Of a DNA stretch of 37,450 nucleotides, positions 6,571-15,814 are shown piece after piece. Location: NCBI RefSeq assembly GCF_004923255.1, contig NZ_QYRT01000038.1, positions 1-37,450 of the forward strand, written 5' to 3'. The notes under the pieces were generated by a model, which saw only the letters and a list, made by a program, of their open reading frames with translations, had not been told where the DNA came from and searched no databases. This DNA is from Subtercola vilae. GTDB lineage: Bacteria > Actinomycetota > Actinomycetes > Actinomycetales > Microbacteriaceae. Each line of letters begins with the position of its first letter. The stretch's first letter is position 1. The translations under genes were made by a program, and so were the position numbers.

Positions 6571-9215
6571 CCGACGAAGAGCACCCGGTCGACGAAGAGC
6601 ACCCGGTCGACGCGAGACACTCGACCGCCGAGCAGCGCCGCCTCGACGACGAGGGCGCGGGCTGGCGCGACTGGGGCCCGTACGTGGCCGAGCGCGCATG
6701 GGGTTCTGTGCGCGAAGACTACAGCGCCGACGGCGACGCGTGGGCGTCGTTCACGCACGACCAGGCCCGCAGCCGCACCTACCGTTGGAACGAAGACGGC
6801 ATGGCCGCGTTCAGCGACCTGGAGCAGAACTGGTGCCTCGGGCTGGCGCTCTTCAACGGCGTCGACCCCATTCTGAAAGAGCGCATGTTCGGGCTCGCCG
6901 GCCCCGAGGGCAACCACGGCGAAGACGTCAAGGAGTACTGGTGGTATCTCGACTCGACGCCCACCCACGCGTTCAACTCGTGGCGCTACCACTACCCGCA
7001 GAGCCCGTTTCCGTACGACGACCTGGTCGCCACGAATGCCAAGCGCGGCAAGCTCGACCCTGAGTACGAGCTCGTCGACACGGGTATCTTCGACGAGTCG
7101 CGATACTGGGTGGTGTCGGTCGACTACGCGAAGGCCGGCCCGCACGACCTGTTGATGCAGATCACGGTCGAAAACGCGGGGCCGGATGCCCGAACCCTCG
7201 ATGTGCTGCCGACACTGTGGTACCGCAACACCTGGGGCTGGGGTTACCCCGACGCCGGCGAGAAGCCGCAGCTGCACGCCGAGGGCGATGCGGTGGTCGG
7301 GGCTGGAGGTGCTGCCGGGCCGCTGATGTTGCGGGGCGATGCGGGCGGGCATCCACTGTTCTGCGACAACGAGACGAACACGGCGAAGCTCTACGGTGAG
7401 AGCGCCGCCACCTCGCCGCACTACCCCAAAGACGGCATCAACGACTTCATCGTCTCGGGAGCGGCCACCGTGAACCCCGAGCAGACCGGCACCAAGGCGG
7501 CGCTGCACTACCGCGTCACGCTCGAGCCGGGCGAGACACGGGTGATCAGGGTGCGGTTGACGGGCGGGGTTGCGGATGCCCGACCCACCGACTTCGACGA
7601 GACCGTCGCCACCCGCCGCGCCGAGGCCGATGAGTTCTACGCCGCCGTCACACCTCCCGGCACCCCCGACGACCAGGTCGCTGTGCTCCGCCAGGCCTTC
7701 GCCGGCCTGCTCTGGTCGAAACAGTTCTTTCATTTCAATGTGCAGAAGTGGCTCGACGGCGACCCGGCCTACCCACCGCCCCCGCCGGGCCGCGCCGACG
7801 TGCGCAACACCCATTGGCGCCACCTCGACGCGCACGACGTCATTCTGATGCCCGACCCGTGGGAGTACCCGTGGTTCGCGGCGTGGGATCTGGCGTTTCA
7901 CTGCGTCACTCTCGCCCACATCGACCCCGGGTTCGCCAAGGAGCAGCTGATTCTGATGCTGCGCGAGTGGTATATGCACCCGAGTGGCCAACTGCCGGCC
8001 TACGAGTGGAACTTCTCCGACGTGAACCCGCCCACCCACGCGTGGGCGGCGCTGCACGTGTTCCTCCTCGACGGCGGCACCGACTACACGTTCCTCGCCC
8101 GCATCTTTCACAAGCTGCTGATGAACTTCACGTGGTGGACCAACAACAAAGACCACGGTGACAACAATCTGTTTCAGGGCGGCTTCATGGGCCTCGACAA
8201 CATCGCCCCGCTCGACCGTTCGAAGCTGCCACCTGAGGTGGGCATCCTCGAGCAGGCCGACTCCACCGCGTGGATGGCCATGTACGCGCTCGACCTGTTG
8301 AACATCTCGCTTCGACTGGCCGCGCACGATCGTTCGTACGAAGACGTGGCCACGAAGTTCATCGAGCACTTTCTGCAGATCGCGTCGAGCGCGAACGCCG
8401 CCAGCATGTGGGATGACGATGACGCCTTCTTCTATGACGTTCTGCACCTCGCTGACGGCCGAGATGTGCCCCTGAAGGTGCGCTCGCTGGTCGGTCTGGT
8501 GCCGGTGGTCGCCTCTCTCGCCTTCGCGGGCGACGGCTCGGCGGATCTGCCCGAGTTCGATGCGCGGGTGGCGTGGTACCTCAACGCCCACCCAGAGGTT
8601 CGCGAGTCGTTTCACGAGCGCACCTCCGACGACGACCAGAGCTACCTGCTCGCCCTCGTCTCCCCCGAGCGCCTGCAACGCATTCTCGCCAAGGTGTTCG
8701 ACGAAGACGGCATGCTCTCGCGGCACGGCATCCGCGCCATCTCGGCCTATCACCGCACCCACCCGTTCAGTATCGAGGTCGAGGGCGTCGAGGCGATCGT
8801 CGACTACGAGCCGGCCGAGTCGACGTCTGGCCTGTTCGGCGGCAACTCGAACTGGCGCGGCCCGGTGTGGTTTCCGCTCAACGTTCTGCTCATCGAGGCT
8901 CTCCGCGGCTACGGCACGAGTGGGGCTCCGGATGCCCGGGTCGAGTTGCCGCTCGCATCGGGCAACTTCGTGACACTCACCGAGGCGGCCGACGAACTCT
9001 CGAGCCGGCTCATCTCGCTCTTCACTCCCGGCGCTGACGGGCGTCGCCCGGCGGATGCCCGGTACGAGCTGCTCTCAACCGACCCGCGCTGGGCGCACAA
9101 CATCTTCTTCTACGAGTACTTCGACGGCGACACGGGTCAGGGCCTCGGCGCCTCGCACCAGACCGGCTGGACCGCGCTGGTCGCACACCTCATTCTCACC
9201 TCGGGCTCCCGCTAG
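6567..9215 (+). CDS. GH63-like glucosidase (MGH1-type (alpha/alpha)6 glycoside hydrolase)
   Basis: An 882-residue protein without signal peptide, so probably cytoplasmic. It resembles the large bacterial glucosidase/mannosylglycerate hydrolase-like group of GH63: WDWGPYVAERAWG-like N-terminus (here WRDWGPYVAERAWG), YPWFAAWDLAFH (the Asp after Trp is the likely general acid), REWYMHPSGQLPAYEWNFSD, and NSNWRGPVWFPLN near the C-terminus. It would hydrolyse an alpha-linked glucose- or mannose-containing oligosaccharide or compatible solute; the exact substrate is unknown. The GTG start overlaps the thioesterase stop by 4 nt. Residues 3-14 are a two-copy DEEHPV repeat from an 18-bp tandem duplication. 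The gene carries six copies of the GGATGCCC octamer (both orientations). A very long antisense reading frame here is a by-product of GC-rich codon use. Confidence 0.88.
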   Translation: MTDEEHPVDEEHPVDARHSTAEQRRLDDEGAGWRDWGPYVAERAWGSVREDYSADGDAWASFTHDQARSRTYRWNEDGMAAFSDLEQNWCLGLALFNGVDPILKERMFGLAGPEGNHGEDVKEYWWYLDSTPTHAFNSWRYHYPQSPFPYDDLVATNAKRGKLDPEYELVDTGIFDESRYWVVSVDYAKAGPHDLLMQITVENAGPDARTLDVLPTLWYRNTWGWGYPDAGEKPQLHAEGDAVVGAGGAAGPLMLRGDAGGHPLFCDNETNTAKLYGESAATSPHYPKDGINDFIVSGAATVNPEQTGTKAALHYRVTLEPGETRVIRVRLTGGVADARPTDFDETVATRRAEADEFYAAVTPPGTPDDQVAVLRQAFAGLLWSKQFFHFNVQKWLDGDPAYPPPPPGRADVRNTHWRHLDAHDVILMPDPWEYPWFAAWDLAFHCVTLAHIDPGFAKEQLILMLREWYMHPSGQLPAYEWNFSDVNPPTHAWAALHVFLLDGGTDYTFLARIFHKLLMNFTWWTNNKDHGDNNLFQGGFMGLDNIAPLDRSKLPPEVGILEQADSTAWMAMYALDLLNISLRLAAHDRSYEDVATKFIEHFLQIASSANAASMWDDDDAFFYDVLHLADGRDVPLKVRSLVGLVPVVASLAFAGDGSADLPEFDARVAWYLNAHPEVRESFHERTSDDDQSYLLALVSPERLQRILAKVFDEDGMLSRHGIRAISAYHRTHPFSIEVEGVEAIVDYEPAESTSGLFGGNSNWRGPVWFPLNVLLIEALRGYGTSGAPDARVELPLASGNFVTLTEAADELSSRLISLFTPGADGRRPADARYELLSTDPRWAHNIFFYEYFDGDTGQGLGASHQTGWTALVAHLILTSGSR
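6573..6608 (+). repeat. Two exact 18-bp tandem copies in the glycosidase 5' end
   Basis: The unit GACGAAGAGCACCCGGTC occurs at 6573-6590 and 6591-6608, and a third copy begins (GACG). It encodes DEEHPV twice, just after the start codon and before the conserved domain, so copy number can change without breaking the frame. Confidence 0.9.
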
Positions 9216-9240
9216 CGCCCGCCTGAGCTCGAGCACCGCC

Positions 9241-10044
9241 TCACTGCAGCCCGGTCGTCGTGACCAGCGTGGTCCACGGGCCTGGTGTCACCGATGTGTC
9301 GTCGACGAAGCGCCACGACACGGTGTCTGTGTCGCCGTTGAGGTCGGCAAAGCCGAGGCACCCGTTCAGGGCAGGCGAGACATCCATTCCCGCGCCCCCG
9401 TACCGGGTGTTCTGCGGGCGAGCATCTGCTGAGCCGAAGACGTACGCGGCGTCATCGTACTGACCGGGGCCGGCGTCTTCGATCTGGCCGAAACACGTCT
9501 GTGTTCCACGACGAAGCTCCACCCAGCGATTCTTCATAAGGCTCACCGAGGGGTCGGAAAGGTGATCTTTGAAGCCTGCTTGCTGCGCCCAGGGTATGAC
9601 AGAGCCCCGCTGGGCGAACGCGGCCGGGTTGTTCACATCGTCATAGGGAAGGTCGAGGTAGAACGGATTCTGGCGGGGCGTCATCTGCGAGGGGAAGTAG
9701 CCGTTCGATGCTGTTCGAACCTCGGTGCTGCACACGCCCGTGACCAGCACGCCATCGCAGCCACCGTAATTCGAAGCCCAGTTCGAGTCGTAGGTCGAAT
9801 AGACCTGCGAACCGTCTGCCGCGTTCGGGTCGAAAATCTCGCCGACCCAGAACGTGGTGGCGACGATGTTCGTGTGCCAGGGATAACCGTCGGTCGGCAA
9901 CGAACCCGACGGAATGCCACCGCTTTCGCCAGCCGACGTCGGTCGGCTCGCCGAAACCGTGGCCGATGTCGCTAGGACGACGCCGACCACGGCCACGATC
10001 GAGCCGAACACGGCGGCCAGGACCGCGCATCCGATCCGGTTCAT
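9241..10044 (-). CDS. Secreted conserved protein, possibly double-psi beta-barrel-like
   Basis: A 267-residue protein with a signal peptide or N-terminal anchor (hydrophobic residues of about 5-33, ending near TVSAS). The mature part has TTFWVGEIFDP, MTPRQNPFYLDLPYDD, NRWVELRRG, FGQIEDAGPG, DAAYVFG and GAGMDVSPALNGCLG, and ends with a WRFVD strand. I recall similar blocks in secreted bacterial and fungal proteins of unassigned function; the WVE...QxEDAGP pattern suggests an RlpA/expansin-like barrel, but this is tentative. It begins only 5 bp after the polysaccharide deacetylase stop, so it is the last gene of the polysaccharide operon and probably acts on or binds the exported polymer or cell wall. 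It converges with the glycosidase gene with a 25-bp gap. Confidence 0.9.
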   Translation of the reverse strand: MNRIGCAVLAAVFGSIVAVVGVVLATSATVSASRPTSAGESGGIPSGSLPTDGYPWHTNIVATTFWVGEIFDPNAADGSQVYSTYDSNWASNYGGCDGVLVTGVCSTEVRTASNGYFPSQMTPRQNPFYLDLPYDDVNNPAAFAQRGSVIPWAQQAGFKDHLSDPSVSLMKNRWVELRRGTQTCFGQIEDAGPGQYDDAAYVFGSADARPQNTRYGGAGMDVSPALNGCLGFADLNGDTDTVSWRFVDDTSVTPGPWTTLVTTTGLQ

Positions 10045-10049
10045 CTGCT

Positions 10050-11555
10050 CTAACCCGCCGGGGTGCCGGTGGGTGCCGTGCCGGCGTGGGATTCGATCGT
10101 GCCGCTCACAGCAGGCGCTGCTGCGGGAGTCGCCGCTGCCGGTGCCAGAGCCGCCGGTGCTCCGACACTGTCGTAGAGGGAGTAGTCGTCGGTGTTCACG
10201 GTGCCGTTCATGAAGAGACTCATGCCATAGCTGATGCCGGTCATGCCCGCCGGAATGGCAGGTGTCGTCCAGACGGCCTCAGTGTAGGTCGCCGAGGCGG
10301 CAAACCACGGGCTCGAGGTCCAGTAGCGCCAGACCCCGATGCTGTCACGAAGGTACACGGCATATTGAGTGACCACGCTCGAGGTGTACCAGCTGCGAAG
10401 CGAGTACGTGTGGGCTGGCACAACCGTGGGTGCACACGCCCCCAAATCGAATTGCGGCAAGAGCTTCGCGTCACCCGAGGCATAATTCGTGATGGTCACA
10501 GCTTCTGCGGTAGCACCGGTGTGAGCCGCTGTCGAAGACGAGAAAGTCGGCGTATTGGTGCCGTACCCCCCGATCATCCAGCAGCTCGGCAGGGCAGTCG
10601 TCGTGTTGAGCGTCTCGAGGCTGGGGTTCGAAATGGCGTTCACACCTGCTGCGGCCGGCGGCACTGAGGCAGCGCTCACCACGGGCTTCACGGCTCCCCC
10701 AATGACCTGCGCGACCGTCTTGACCAGAGTGTTCTGAGACGCTGCCCGCGGTGCGAGCCAGGCCGCGAACTGAGCGAACAGGGTGGGTGCGACAGACAAG
10801 GGATCGCAGACATTCGTGCAGACGTGATGGAATGTGAACTGCACCCACCCACCGGCTTTCTCCGCTGCGGTCACAGAGTTCTGAAAGTCTTGCAGGGTCC
10901 ACGTGCTGTCGACCTCATCGACAGCCTTGGTCAGCAGCTTGTCTGCGGGAGGAATGGTCTCAGCTGCATCACAGCCCGTGCATCCGAACCGTGATGCCAG
11001 ATCGCCGAGGCCACGGGCACTGTTGTACCCGCACGAACTCACAATCGCTTCGGTTGCTGAGTTGCTGCTCGCGAACGGATACGCGAAGTCTGAGACCGCG
11101 AAGCCCCAGTTCGTCAGGTTGATGCGGTCGCTGCAGATCTGCCGTTTGGCCTCAGCCGCGCTCAGGGTGGTCAGATCAGGGTGACTCACCGTGTGGCCGC
11201 CGATTTCGTTGCCGGCTGCCTTCAGCGCCGAGAGATCGGCCACCGTGAAGTAGTTGGTTCCGCCAATGAAGCCCGAGTTGATGAAGAAGGTGCCTGCGAG
11301 CTTGTACTGGGCGAGCGTCGAGGCTGCCGCCTTCTGATCGACGTTGCCGTCGTCGAAGGTGAGCGAGACGACCGTCAGAGGTTTGGCCACTGCGCTCGTC
11401 ACCGGCGACGCCGCCGCTGTCGCACCGCCGAGCCCGAAGATCATCGCCCCGACACTGACCACGACAACGGTCGTGATAGCCGCGAACGTTGTATGCCGCC
11501 GCCTTGTGCCCGCCGAGGAGACGGGGCCAAGGGTGCGATCGGTTGGTGATTTCAT
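10050..11555 (-). CDS. Secreted polysaccharide deacetylase (NodB/CE4) with C-terminal beta-rich module
   Basis: A 501-residue exported enzyme. The N-terminus has a basic stretch (RRRH) and a hydrophobic segment (about 24-48) as signal peptide or anchor. The NodB homology domain runs from about 60 to 270: SLTFDDG (Asp68 catalytic, Asp69 metal) and HTVSHP (His121 and His125 metal ligands) are intact. It would remove N-acetyl groups from a GlcNAc- or HexNAc-containing polymer outside the membrane. The rest (about 300-480) looks like a jelly-roll carbohydrate-binding module, then an Ala/Pro tail. The ATG at 11555 is chosen because the reading farther upstream lies inside glmS. It follows glmS by 22 bp in the operon and is followed 5 bp later by the secreted 267-residue protein. 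Confidence 0.93.
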   Translation of the reverse strand: MKSPTDRTLGPVSSAGTRRRHTTFAAITTVVVVSVGAMIFGLGGATAAASPVTSAVAKPLTVVSLTFDDGNVDQKAAASTLAQYKLAGTFFINSGFIGGTNYFTVADLSALKAAGNEIGGHTVSHPDLTTLSAAEAKRQICSDRINLTNWGFAVSDFAYPFASSNSATEAIVSSCGYNSARGLGDLASRFGCTGCDAAETIPPADKLLTKAVDEVDSTWTLQDFQNSVTAAEKAGGWVQFTFHHVCTNVCDPLSVAPTLFAQFAAWLAPRAASQNTLVKTVAQVIGGAVKPVVSAASVPPAAAGVNAISNPSLETLNTTTALPSCWMIGGYGTNTPTFSSSTAAHTGATAEAVTITNYASGDAKLLPQFDLGACAPTVVPAHTYSLRSWYTSSVVTQYAVYLRDSIGVWRYWTSSPWFAASATYTEAVWTTPAIPAGMTGISYGMSLFMNGTVNTDDYSLYDSVGAPAALAPAAATPAAAPAVSGTIESHAGTAPTGTPAG

Positions 11556-11577
11556 AGTCTTTTCGCTCTCTGTGTTT

Positions 11578-13428
11578 CTACTCGACGGTGACCGATTTGG
11601 CCAGGTTGCGGGGCTTGTCAACGTCGCGCCCCAGGGCGATAGCCAGTTCCCGCGCCAGAATCTGCATCGGAACAACACTCTCGAGGGGCCCGCAGGCCGC
11701 AAATGTGTTGCCGCCTCTGCCCTGTGACACTCGACCAGATCGCGCGAAGGCCTCCGGATGCCCGTCGACGACCGGAATCGACGAACCAGGACCACCGATG
11801 CTGATCACACGACCGCCCCGCGAGCGAACTTCGGCCACGTTCGCCGACAACCGGCCATCCGCGCTCTCGATGACGACGACCGGAGTGCCCTCTTCGACCA
11901 GCGCCAGCGGCCCGTGTTTCAGCTCCCCAGCCGGATAGTGCTCGGCCCACCGATAGGTGAGTTCTTTCAGCTTCAATGCCCCCTCTGCGGCGTAGACAAC
12001 ACCGGCACCCCGCCCCAGGAAGAGAAACCCCTGGGCATCGCGAACCGACTCCACGATGTCGGGCACCCATTGTCGTGACACTGCAATCGCGTTTTCGAGT
12101 CGGTCGGGCGTTCGACGCAGATCATCGACGATGGCGTCTGCCTGCGCTCTCAGAATGGTGCCTCTGGCAACCATTGCCGACAGCGCAAGACAGACGCCTG
12201 TCACAACCTGGGCTACGAACGTCTTCGTCGCGGCCACGCCGATCTCGGGGCCCGCAGAGCAGTTGAGCACGCCGTCGGCACGACGGGCCAGTGTGGAATG
12301 CATACTGTTCGTCAACGCCAGTACCCGGCCACGACCGGTCTGCAGTTCATCCAACGCTCGCAATACGTCTGCCGTCTCTCCCGACTGGCTGGCGGCAATC
12401 ACCAGTGTTTCTGCGTCGAGCACCACCGCCCCGGCTTCGCTCGCTGTCACTGCTGTGTTGACAATTGCGCCGAAGGCCCCGAACGCGTGAGCGATGATGC
12501 GCCCGGCGTTCAATGAGGTGCCGCAGCCGAGCACTGCCACTCGTCTGAAGTGCGGCAGACCAAGCTCCCGCCAGAGGTCTCCAGTGCTCACTCGTGGCGC
12601 AAGTTCGCTCAGAATACGTTCGACCGTTTCAGGCTGCTCCGCAATCTCACGCCCCATGAAGTCGGGGTCATCGGCGGCAAGCGAGAGAAAGGAGCTCGAC
12701 CACGACAGACCGAGTGCCTCGGGCGGTGCGACCTCGACGCCACCGGCGATCCACCGCAGGGGCGAGCCCAATTCGACCAGGTCGCCGTCACTCATGACCC
12801 GGAACGCAGTGATCCACGGCGCGATCGCCGTGACGTCGCTGGCGACGAAGTGGCCATTGTCGCTGGAGGCCACCAGCAGCGGTGCCCGATGCGTTGTGGC
12901 GAACAGCCGGCCGGTCGATGTTTCCATCACCAGAATCGCCCAGCTGCCCTCGAGGCGCCGAACGCAACTTTCGATGGCGCCCTGCAAGCCGCTGTCGCTA
13001 GCACCGACGAGCGACTGCTCGATCAGGTGGCAGATGACTTCGCTGTCGACGCCAGACGAGAATCGATGACCCTCGGCAATGAGTTCTGCACGAAGCACAT
13101 CGGCGTTCTCGATGATGCCATTGTGTACAACGCTCACGAGCCCGTCGCAGTCCTGATGCGGATGCGCGTTGGCCTCGGTGACGTCTCCGTGCGTCGCCCA
13201 GCGGGTGTGACCGATGCCGGTGCCCGAAAGTCGAGCACCGGTTCGCGCCTCGAGTTGCGCTGTCAGATCACCGATCCGATTGATCGATCGAACCGTGGTG
13301 ACGGTTCCATCAGTAGTAGCAATTGCCACGCCAACCGAGTCGTAGCCGCGATACTCGAGCGCTTGGAGAGCCGGCAACAGATAGCGGTCAGCTCGTTCTG
13401 TAGTGGTGCATCCAACAATCCCGCACAT
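11578..13428 (-). CDS. glmS: Glutamine--fructose-6-phosphate aminotransferase (isomerizing)
   Basis: A 616-residue protein making glucosamine-6-phosphate from fructose-6-phosphate and glutamine, the first step to UDP-GlcNAc. The N-terminal class II amidotransferase starts MCGIVGC with the catalytic Cys2, followed by ALEYRGYDSVG and GHTRWATHG. Two SIS domains follow (CGTSLNAGR, ASQSGETADVL) and the C-terminus ends KPRNLAKSVTVE as in true GlmS. The start overlaps the epimerase stop by one base (TGATG). Its place inside a polysaccharide operon suggests a dedicated second copy that boosts amino-sugar supply; whether another glmS exists in the genome cannot be seen. No glmS ribozyme is apparent, and the gene is internal to the operon. 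Confidence 0.97.
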   Translation of the reverse strand: MCGIVGCTTTERADRYLLPALQALEYRGYDSVGVAIATTDGTVTTVRSINRIGDLTAQLEARTGARLSGTGIGHTRWATHGDVTEANAHPHQDCDGLVSVVHNGIIENADVLRAELIAEGHRFSSGVDSEVICHLIEQSLVGASDSGLQGAIESCVRRLEGSWAILVMETSTGRLFATTHRAPLLVASSDNGHFVASDVTAIAPWITAFRVMSDGDLVELGSPLRWIAGGVEVAPPEALGLSWSSSFLSLAADDPDFMGREIAEQPETVERILSELAPRVSTGDLWRELGLPHFRRVAVLGCGTSLNAGRIIAHAFGAFGAIVNTAVTASEAGAVVLDAETLVIAASQSGETADVLRALDELQTGRGRVLALTNSMHSTLARRADGVLNCSAGPEIGVAATKTFVAQVVTGVCLALSAMVARGTILRAQADAIVDDLRRTPDRLENAIAVSRQWVPDIVESVRDAQGFLFLGRGAGVVYAAEGALKLKELTYRWAEHYPAGELKHGPLALVEEGTPVVVIESADGRLSANVAEVRSRGGRVISIGGPGSSIPVVDGHPEAFARSGRVSQGRGGNTFAACGPLESVVPMQILARELAIALGRDVDKPRNLAKSVTVE

Positions 13429-14462
13429 CAGAGCACCACCACGGGAGCGAACTCGAGGGGCCGGCGCGAGGGCCTTTCCATCAGCTCGCCCTCAAGAGAG
13501 CCAGCGGTTCGAAGGCTCTCTGCAACCAGGCGAATGATCTGGTCGATGCCGGTTCGGGGCACGAATCCAATCAGCGCAGCAGCCTTGGAGTTGTCGGGCA
13601 CGCGCCTGCGCATGTCTTCGTAACCGGCTGCGTACGCCTCTGAATAGGGCACGAGTTCGATACCGCTGGCAGAACCCGTCACCTCAATCGAACGGGCAGC
13701 GAGGTCGAGAATCGAGATTTCATGCGCGCCTCCGAGGTTGACAGCCTGCCCGATGGCGGACTCGCTCTCGAGAAGAGCGACGAGAGCCGGAACGATGTCG
13801 CCAACGGCGGAGAAGCACCGCGTCTGCTGGCCGTCGCCGAAGACCGTGAGGGGTTCACCGCTCACGGCCTGACCGACCAGATTGGGCACCACCATTCCAT
13901 ATCGACCGGTCTGACGAGGCCCGACCGTGTTGAAGAGCCGAACGATGCTGACGTTCAGCCCGAATTCGGTGTAGTACGCGTGAGCGAACGACTCATCGAT
14001 GCCTTTGGCCGCGGCATAGCTCCACCTCGACGTGAGCGCCGAACCGAGGATGCGGTCTGACTCCTCAGTGAGGCCGTCTGACTCATTCTTTCCGTACACT
14101 TCGCTCGTCGAAGCAAGCAGAAGGGGCACGCCACTGCCCGTGCACGCGGTGAGCACGTTCTCTGTGCCGTGGATGTTCGTGCGAAGGCTCGACAACGGAT
14201 GCTCGACGATGATTTTCACTCCGACAGCAGCCGCCAGATGAAACACACGATCAGTCTGGGCGATCAGCGAATCGACGAGTCTGGCATCCAGAATCGAGCC
14301 TTCGCGAAAGGTGAACCGTGAGTCGAACAGCTGGTGGGCGATATTCGACACCCGACCCGTGCTGAGGTCGTCAAGCACCGTCACCTCGTCGCCTCGGCGC
14401 ATCAGGTAGTCCACGAGGTGGCTGCCGATGAAGCCAGCACCGCCCGTGACCAGGGTCTTCAC
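13428..14462 (-). CDS. NAD-dependent nucleotide-sugar epimerase/dehydratase
   Basis: A 344-residue extended SDR enzyme. The NAD motif GGAGFIGSHL is at the N-terminus, with active-site STSEVYG and Tyr-X3-Lys in YAAAK, followed by FNTVGPRQTGRYGMVVPNLV and the UDP-sugar binding FGDGQQTRCFSAV. The family includes UDP-glucose/UDP-GlcNAc(A) 4-epimerases (GalE, TviC/WbpP type) and UDP-glucuronate decarboxylases; sequence alone does not decide. Because it is translationally coupled (ATGA overlap of 4 nt) to a UDP-HexNAc 6-dehydrogenase, a 4-epimerase acting on UDP-GlcNAcA to give UDP-GalNAcA is the most economical idea, as with TviB/TviC. A decarboxylase giving a pentosamine is the main alternative. 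Its own stop overlaps the glmS start. Confidence 0.93.
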   Translation of the reverse strand: MKTLVTGGAGFIGSHLVDYLMRRGDEVTVLDDLSTGRVSNIAHQLFDSRFTFREGSILDARLVDSLIAQTDRVFHLAAAVGVKIIVEHPLSSLRTNIHGTENVLTACTGSGVPLLLASTSEVYGKNESDGLTEESDRILGSALTSRWSYAAAKGIDESFAHAYYTEFGLNVSIVRLFNTVGPRQTGRYGMVVPNLVGQAVSGEPLTVFGDGQQTRCFSAVGDIVPALVALLESESAIGQAVNLGGAHEISILDLAARSIEVTGSASGIELVPYSEAYAAGYEDMRRRVPDNSKAAALIGFVPRTGIDQIIRLVAESLRTAGSLEGELMERPSRRPLEFAPVVVL

Positions 14463-15814
14463 AGGGTCACCGCCGTCGGGTACGAAACGCGGTCATAGGT
14501 TGCATCGATGACGAGTTGGTGGGTGGTGATCCAGTCGAGGTCGACCGACTCGTGCGTGGTGTGCATGATGATCAGATCAGCCGCAAAGAGGGCTGGCTGC
14601 GTCACGTTCTGAAGCACGTGGCCGTCGCTGAGGGTAACGACGTCGAAGTGATTGTCGAGATAGCCGACGGTCGCGCCGTGACTGCGCAGCTCCGACAGAA
14701 TCTCGAGCGCGGGAGATTCGCGGAGGTCGGCAACGTTCGGTTTGTAGGCGATACCGACGAGGAGTACTTTCGCGGTGGCGAGACCTTGCCCGCGGCCCGA
14801 GAGCACATCGCGCACCCGCTCAACCACGTGCCGAGGGCGGTGCGCAATTGCCGTCATGGCGACTTCGATGAGAGGTGCATCCACTCTCGATCGGCGCAGC
14901 TGCCAGAGCAGGTAGTGCGGATCGCAGGGAATGCAGTGCCCCCCGACCCCCGGCCCCGGCCGGAACGCCATGAACCCGTAAGGTTTTGTCGCAGCGGCAT
15001 CGATCACGGTGTTGATGTCGATATCGAGCGAACTGCAGATGTCGGCGAACTCATTGGCCAGAGCGATATTGACGGCACGAAACGTGTTCTCCAGAAGTTT
15101 GGTCATCTCTGCGGCTGCCAGAGAGCCAACGTGGTGCACGTTCGCGGCATAGAGGTGCAGAAGCCGGTCGGCCTCCTCTTCGCACTCGAGAGTCGCTCCG
15201 CCGACGACGCGGGGAACGTCGCGCTGCTCGAACGACGCGTTGCCTGGGTCAATGCGCTCGGCCGAGAACGCGACGAAGATGTCGCGACCCACTACGAAAC
15301 CCCGCTGTGACAGCGGTTGAACAAGCAGGTCGTTCGTGCATCCCACATAGGTTGTCGACGTGAGCATGAGGATCTGGCCCGCAGTGGCCGCTTCGACCAC
15401 GGCTGCGCAGGCTGCGCGGAGAATGGCGAGATCAGGCACGAGAAAGTCGTCGACCGGCGTCGGCACGCAGACGATCACGGCTCGAGCCGACGAGAGCTCG
15501 GATTTGTCGTTCGTGAGAGCCAAGTTGTTGCCAGAGAGCGCACGGTCGAGTTTCAGCTGGTCGCGTTCGAGTACGTCGGCACGCCGATCGAGAATCGTCT
15601 CCAGCCGCCGGGGGCTGATTTCGAGCCCGAGAACGCGGGCCCCCGAGTCGGCATAGGCGATGGCCGTCGGCAGACCCACGTAGCCGAGGCCGACGACCGC
15701 AACGTCGAAGTCGAACTCGGCCTTCGCCTGCGGAGGTTCGACCGCGAGCGTCAACACGACCCGATCGGGGTGTGCGAACTCGATGCCGTGCCGAATGTCG
15801 GTGAGTGATGACAT
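14459..15814 (-). CDS. UDP-N-acetylhexosamine 6-dehydrogenase (nucleotide sugar dehydrogenase)
   Basis: A 451-residue UDP-glucose/GDP-mannose dehydrogenase-family protein that would oxidise C6 of a UDP-sugar to a carboxylate using two NAD. The Rossmann motif VGLGYVGLPTA is at about 41-51, the catalytic cysteine is Cys294 in GPGVGGHCIPCDPHYL, and the C-terminal UDP-binding domain has AYKPNVADLRESPALEI. GHCIPCDPHYL is typical of the UDP-GlcNAc/UDP-ManNAc dehydrogenases (WbpA, TviB, WecC) rather than of Ugd. The ATG at 15814 has a good AAGGGGA Shine-Dalgarno; an in-frame extension upstream is promoter DNA. It is the first gene of the five-gene minus-strand operon and diverges from the glycosyltransferase. 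Confidence 0.95.
   Translation of the reverse strand: MSSLTDIRHGIEFAHPDRVVLTLAVEPPQAKAEFDFDVAVVGLGYVGLPTAIAYADSGARVLGLEISPRRLETILDRRADVLERDQLKLDRALSGNNLALTNDKSELSSARAVIVCVPTPVDDFLVPDLAILRAACAAVVEAATAGQILMLTSTTYVGCTNDLLVQPLSQRGFVVGRDIFVAFSAERIDPGNASFEQRDVPRVVGGATLECEEEADRLLHLYAANVHHVGSLAAAEMTKLLENTFRAVNIALANEFADICSSLDIDINTVIDAAATKPYGFMAFRPGPGVGGHCIPCDPHYLLWQLRRSRVDAPLIEVAMTAIAHRPRHVVERVRDVLSGRGQGLATAKVLLVGIAYKPNVADLRESPALEILSELRSHGATVGYLDNHFDVVTLSDGHVLQNVTQPALFAADLIIMHTTHESVDLDWITTHQLVIDATYDRVSYPTAVTL

Noticed and set aside
6285-8762. An 825-codon open frame antisense to the glycosidase
   Set aside because: Its translation is Val/Arg/Gly/His-rich with no domain, and it mirrors the GC-rich third positions of the clearly recognisable glycosidase.
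11556-11795. An 80-residue extension of the polysaccharide deacetylase
   Set aside because: It overlaps the glmS coding end in another frame, and the ATG at 11555 places the signal peptide properly.
11578-13428. A glmS ribozyme upstream of glmS
   Set aside because: The glmS start overlaps the preceding gene by one base, so no leader exists here.
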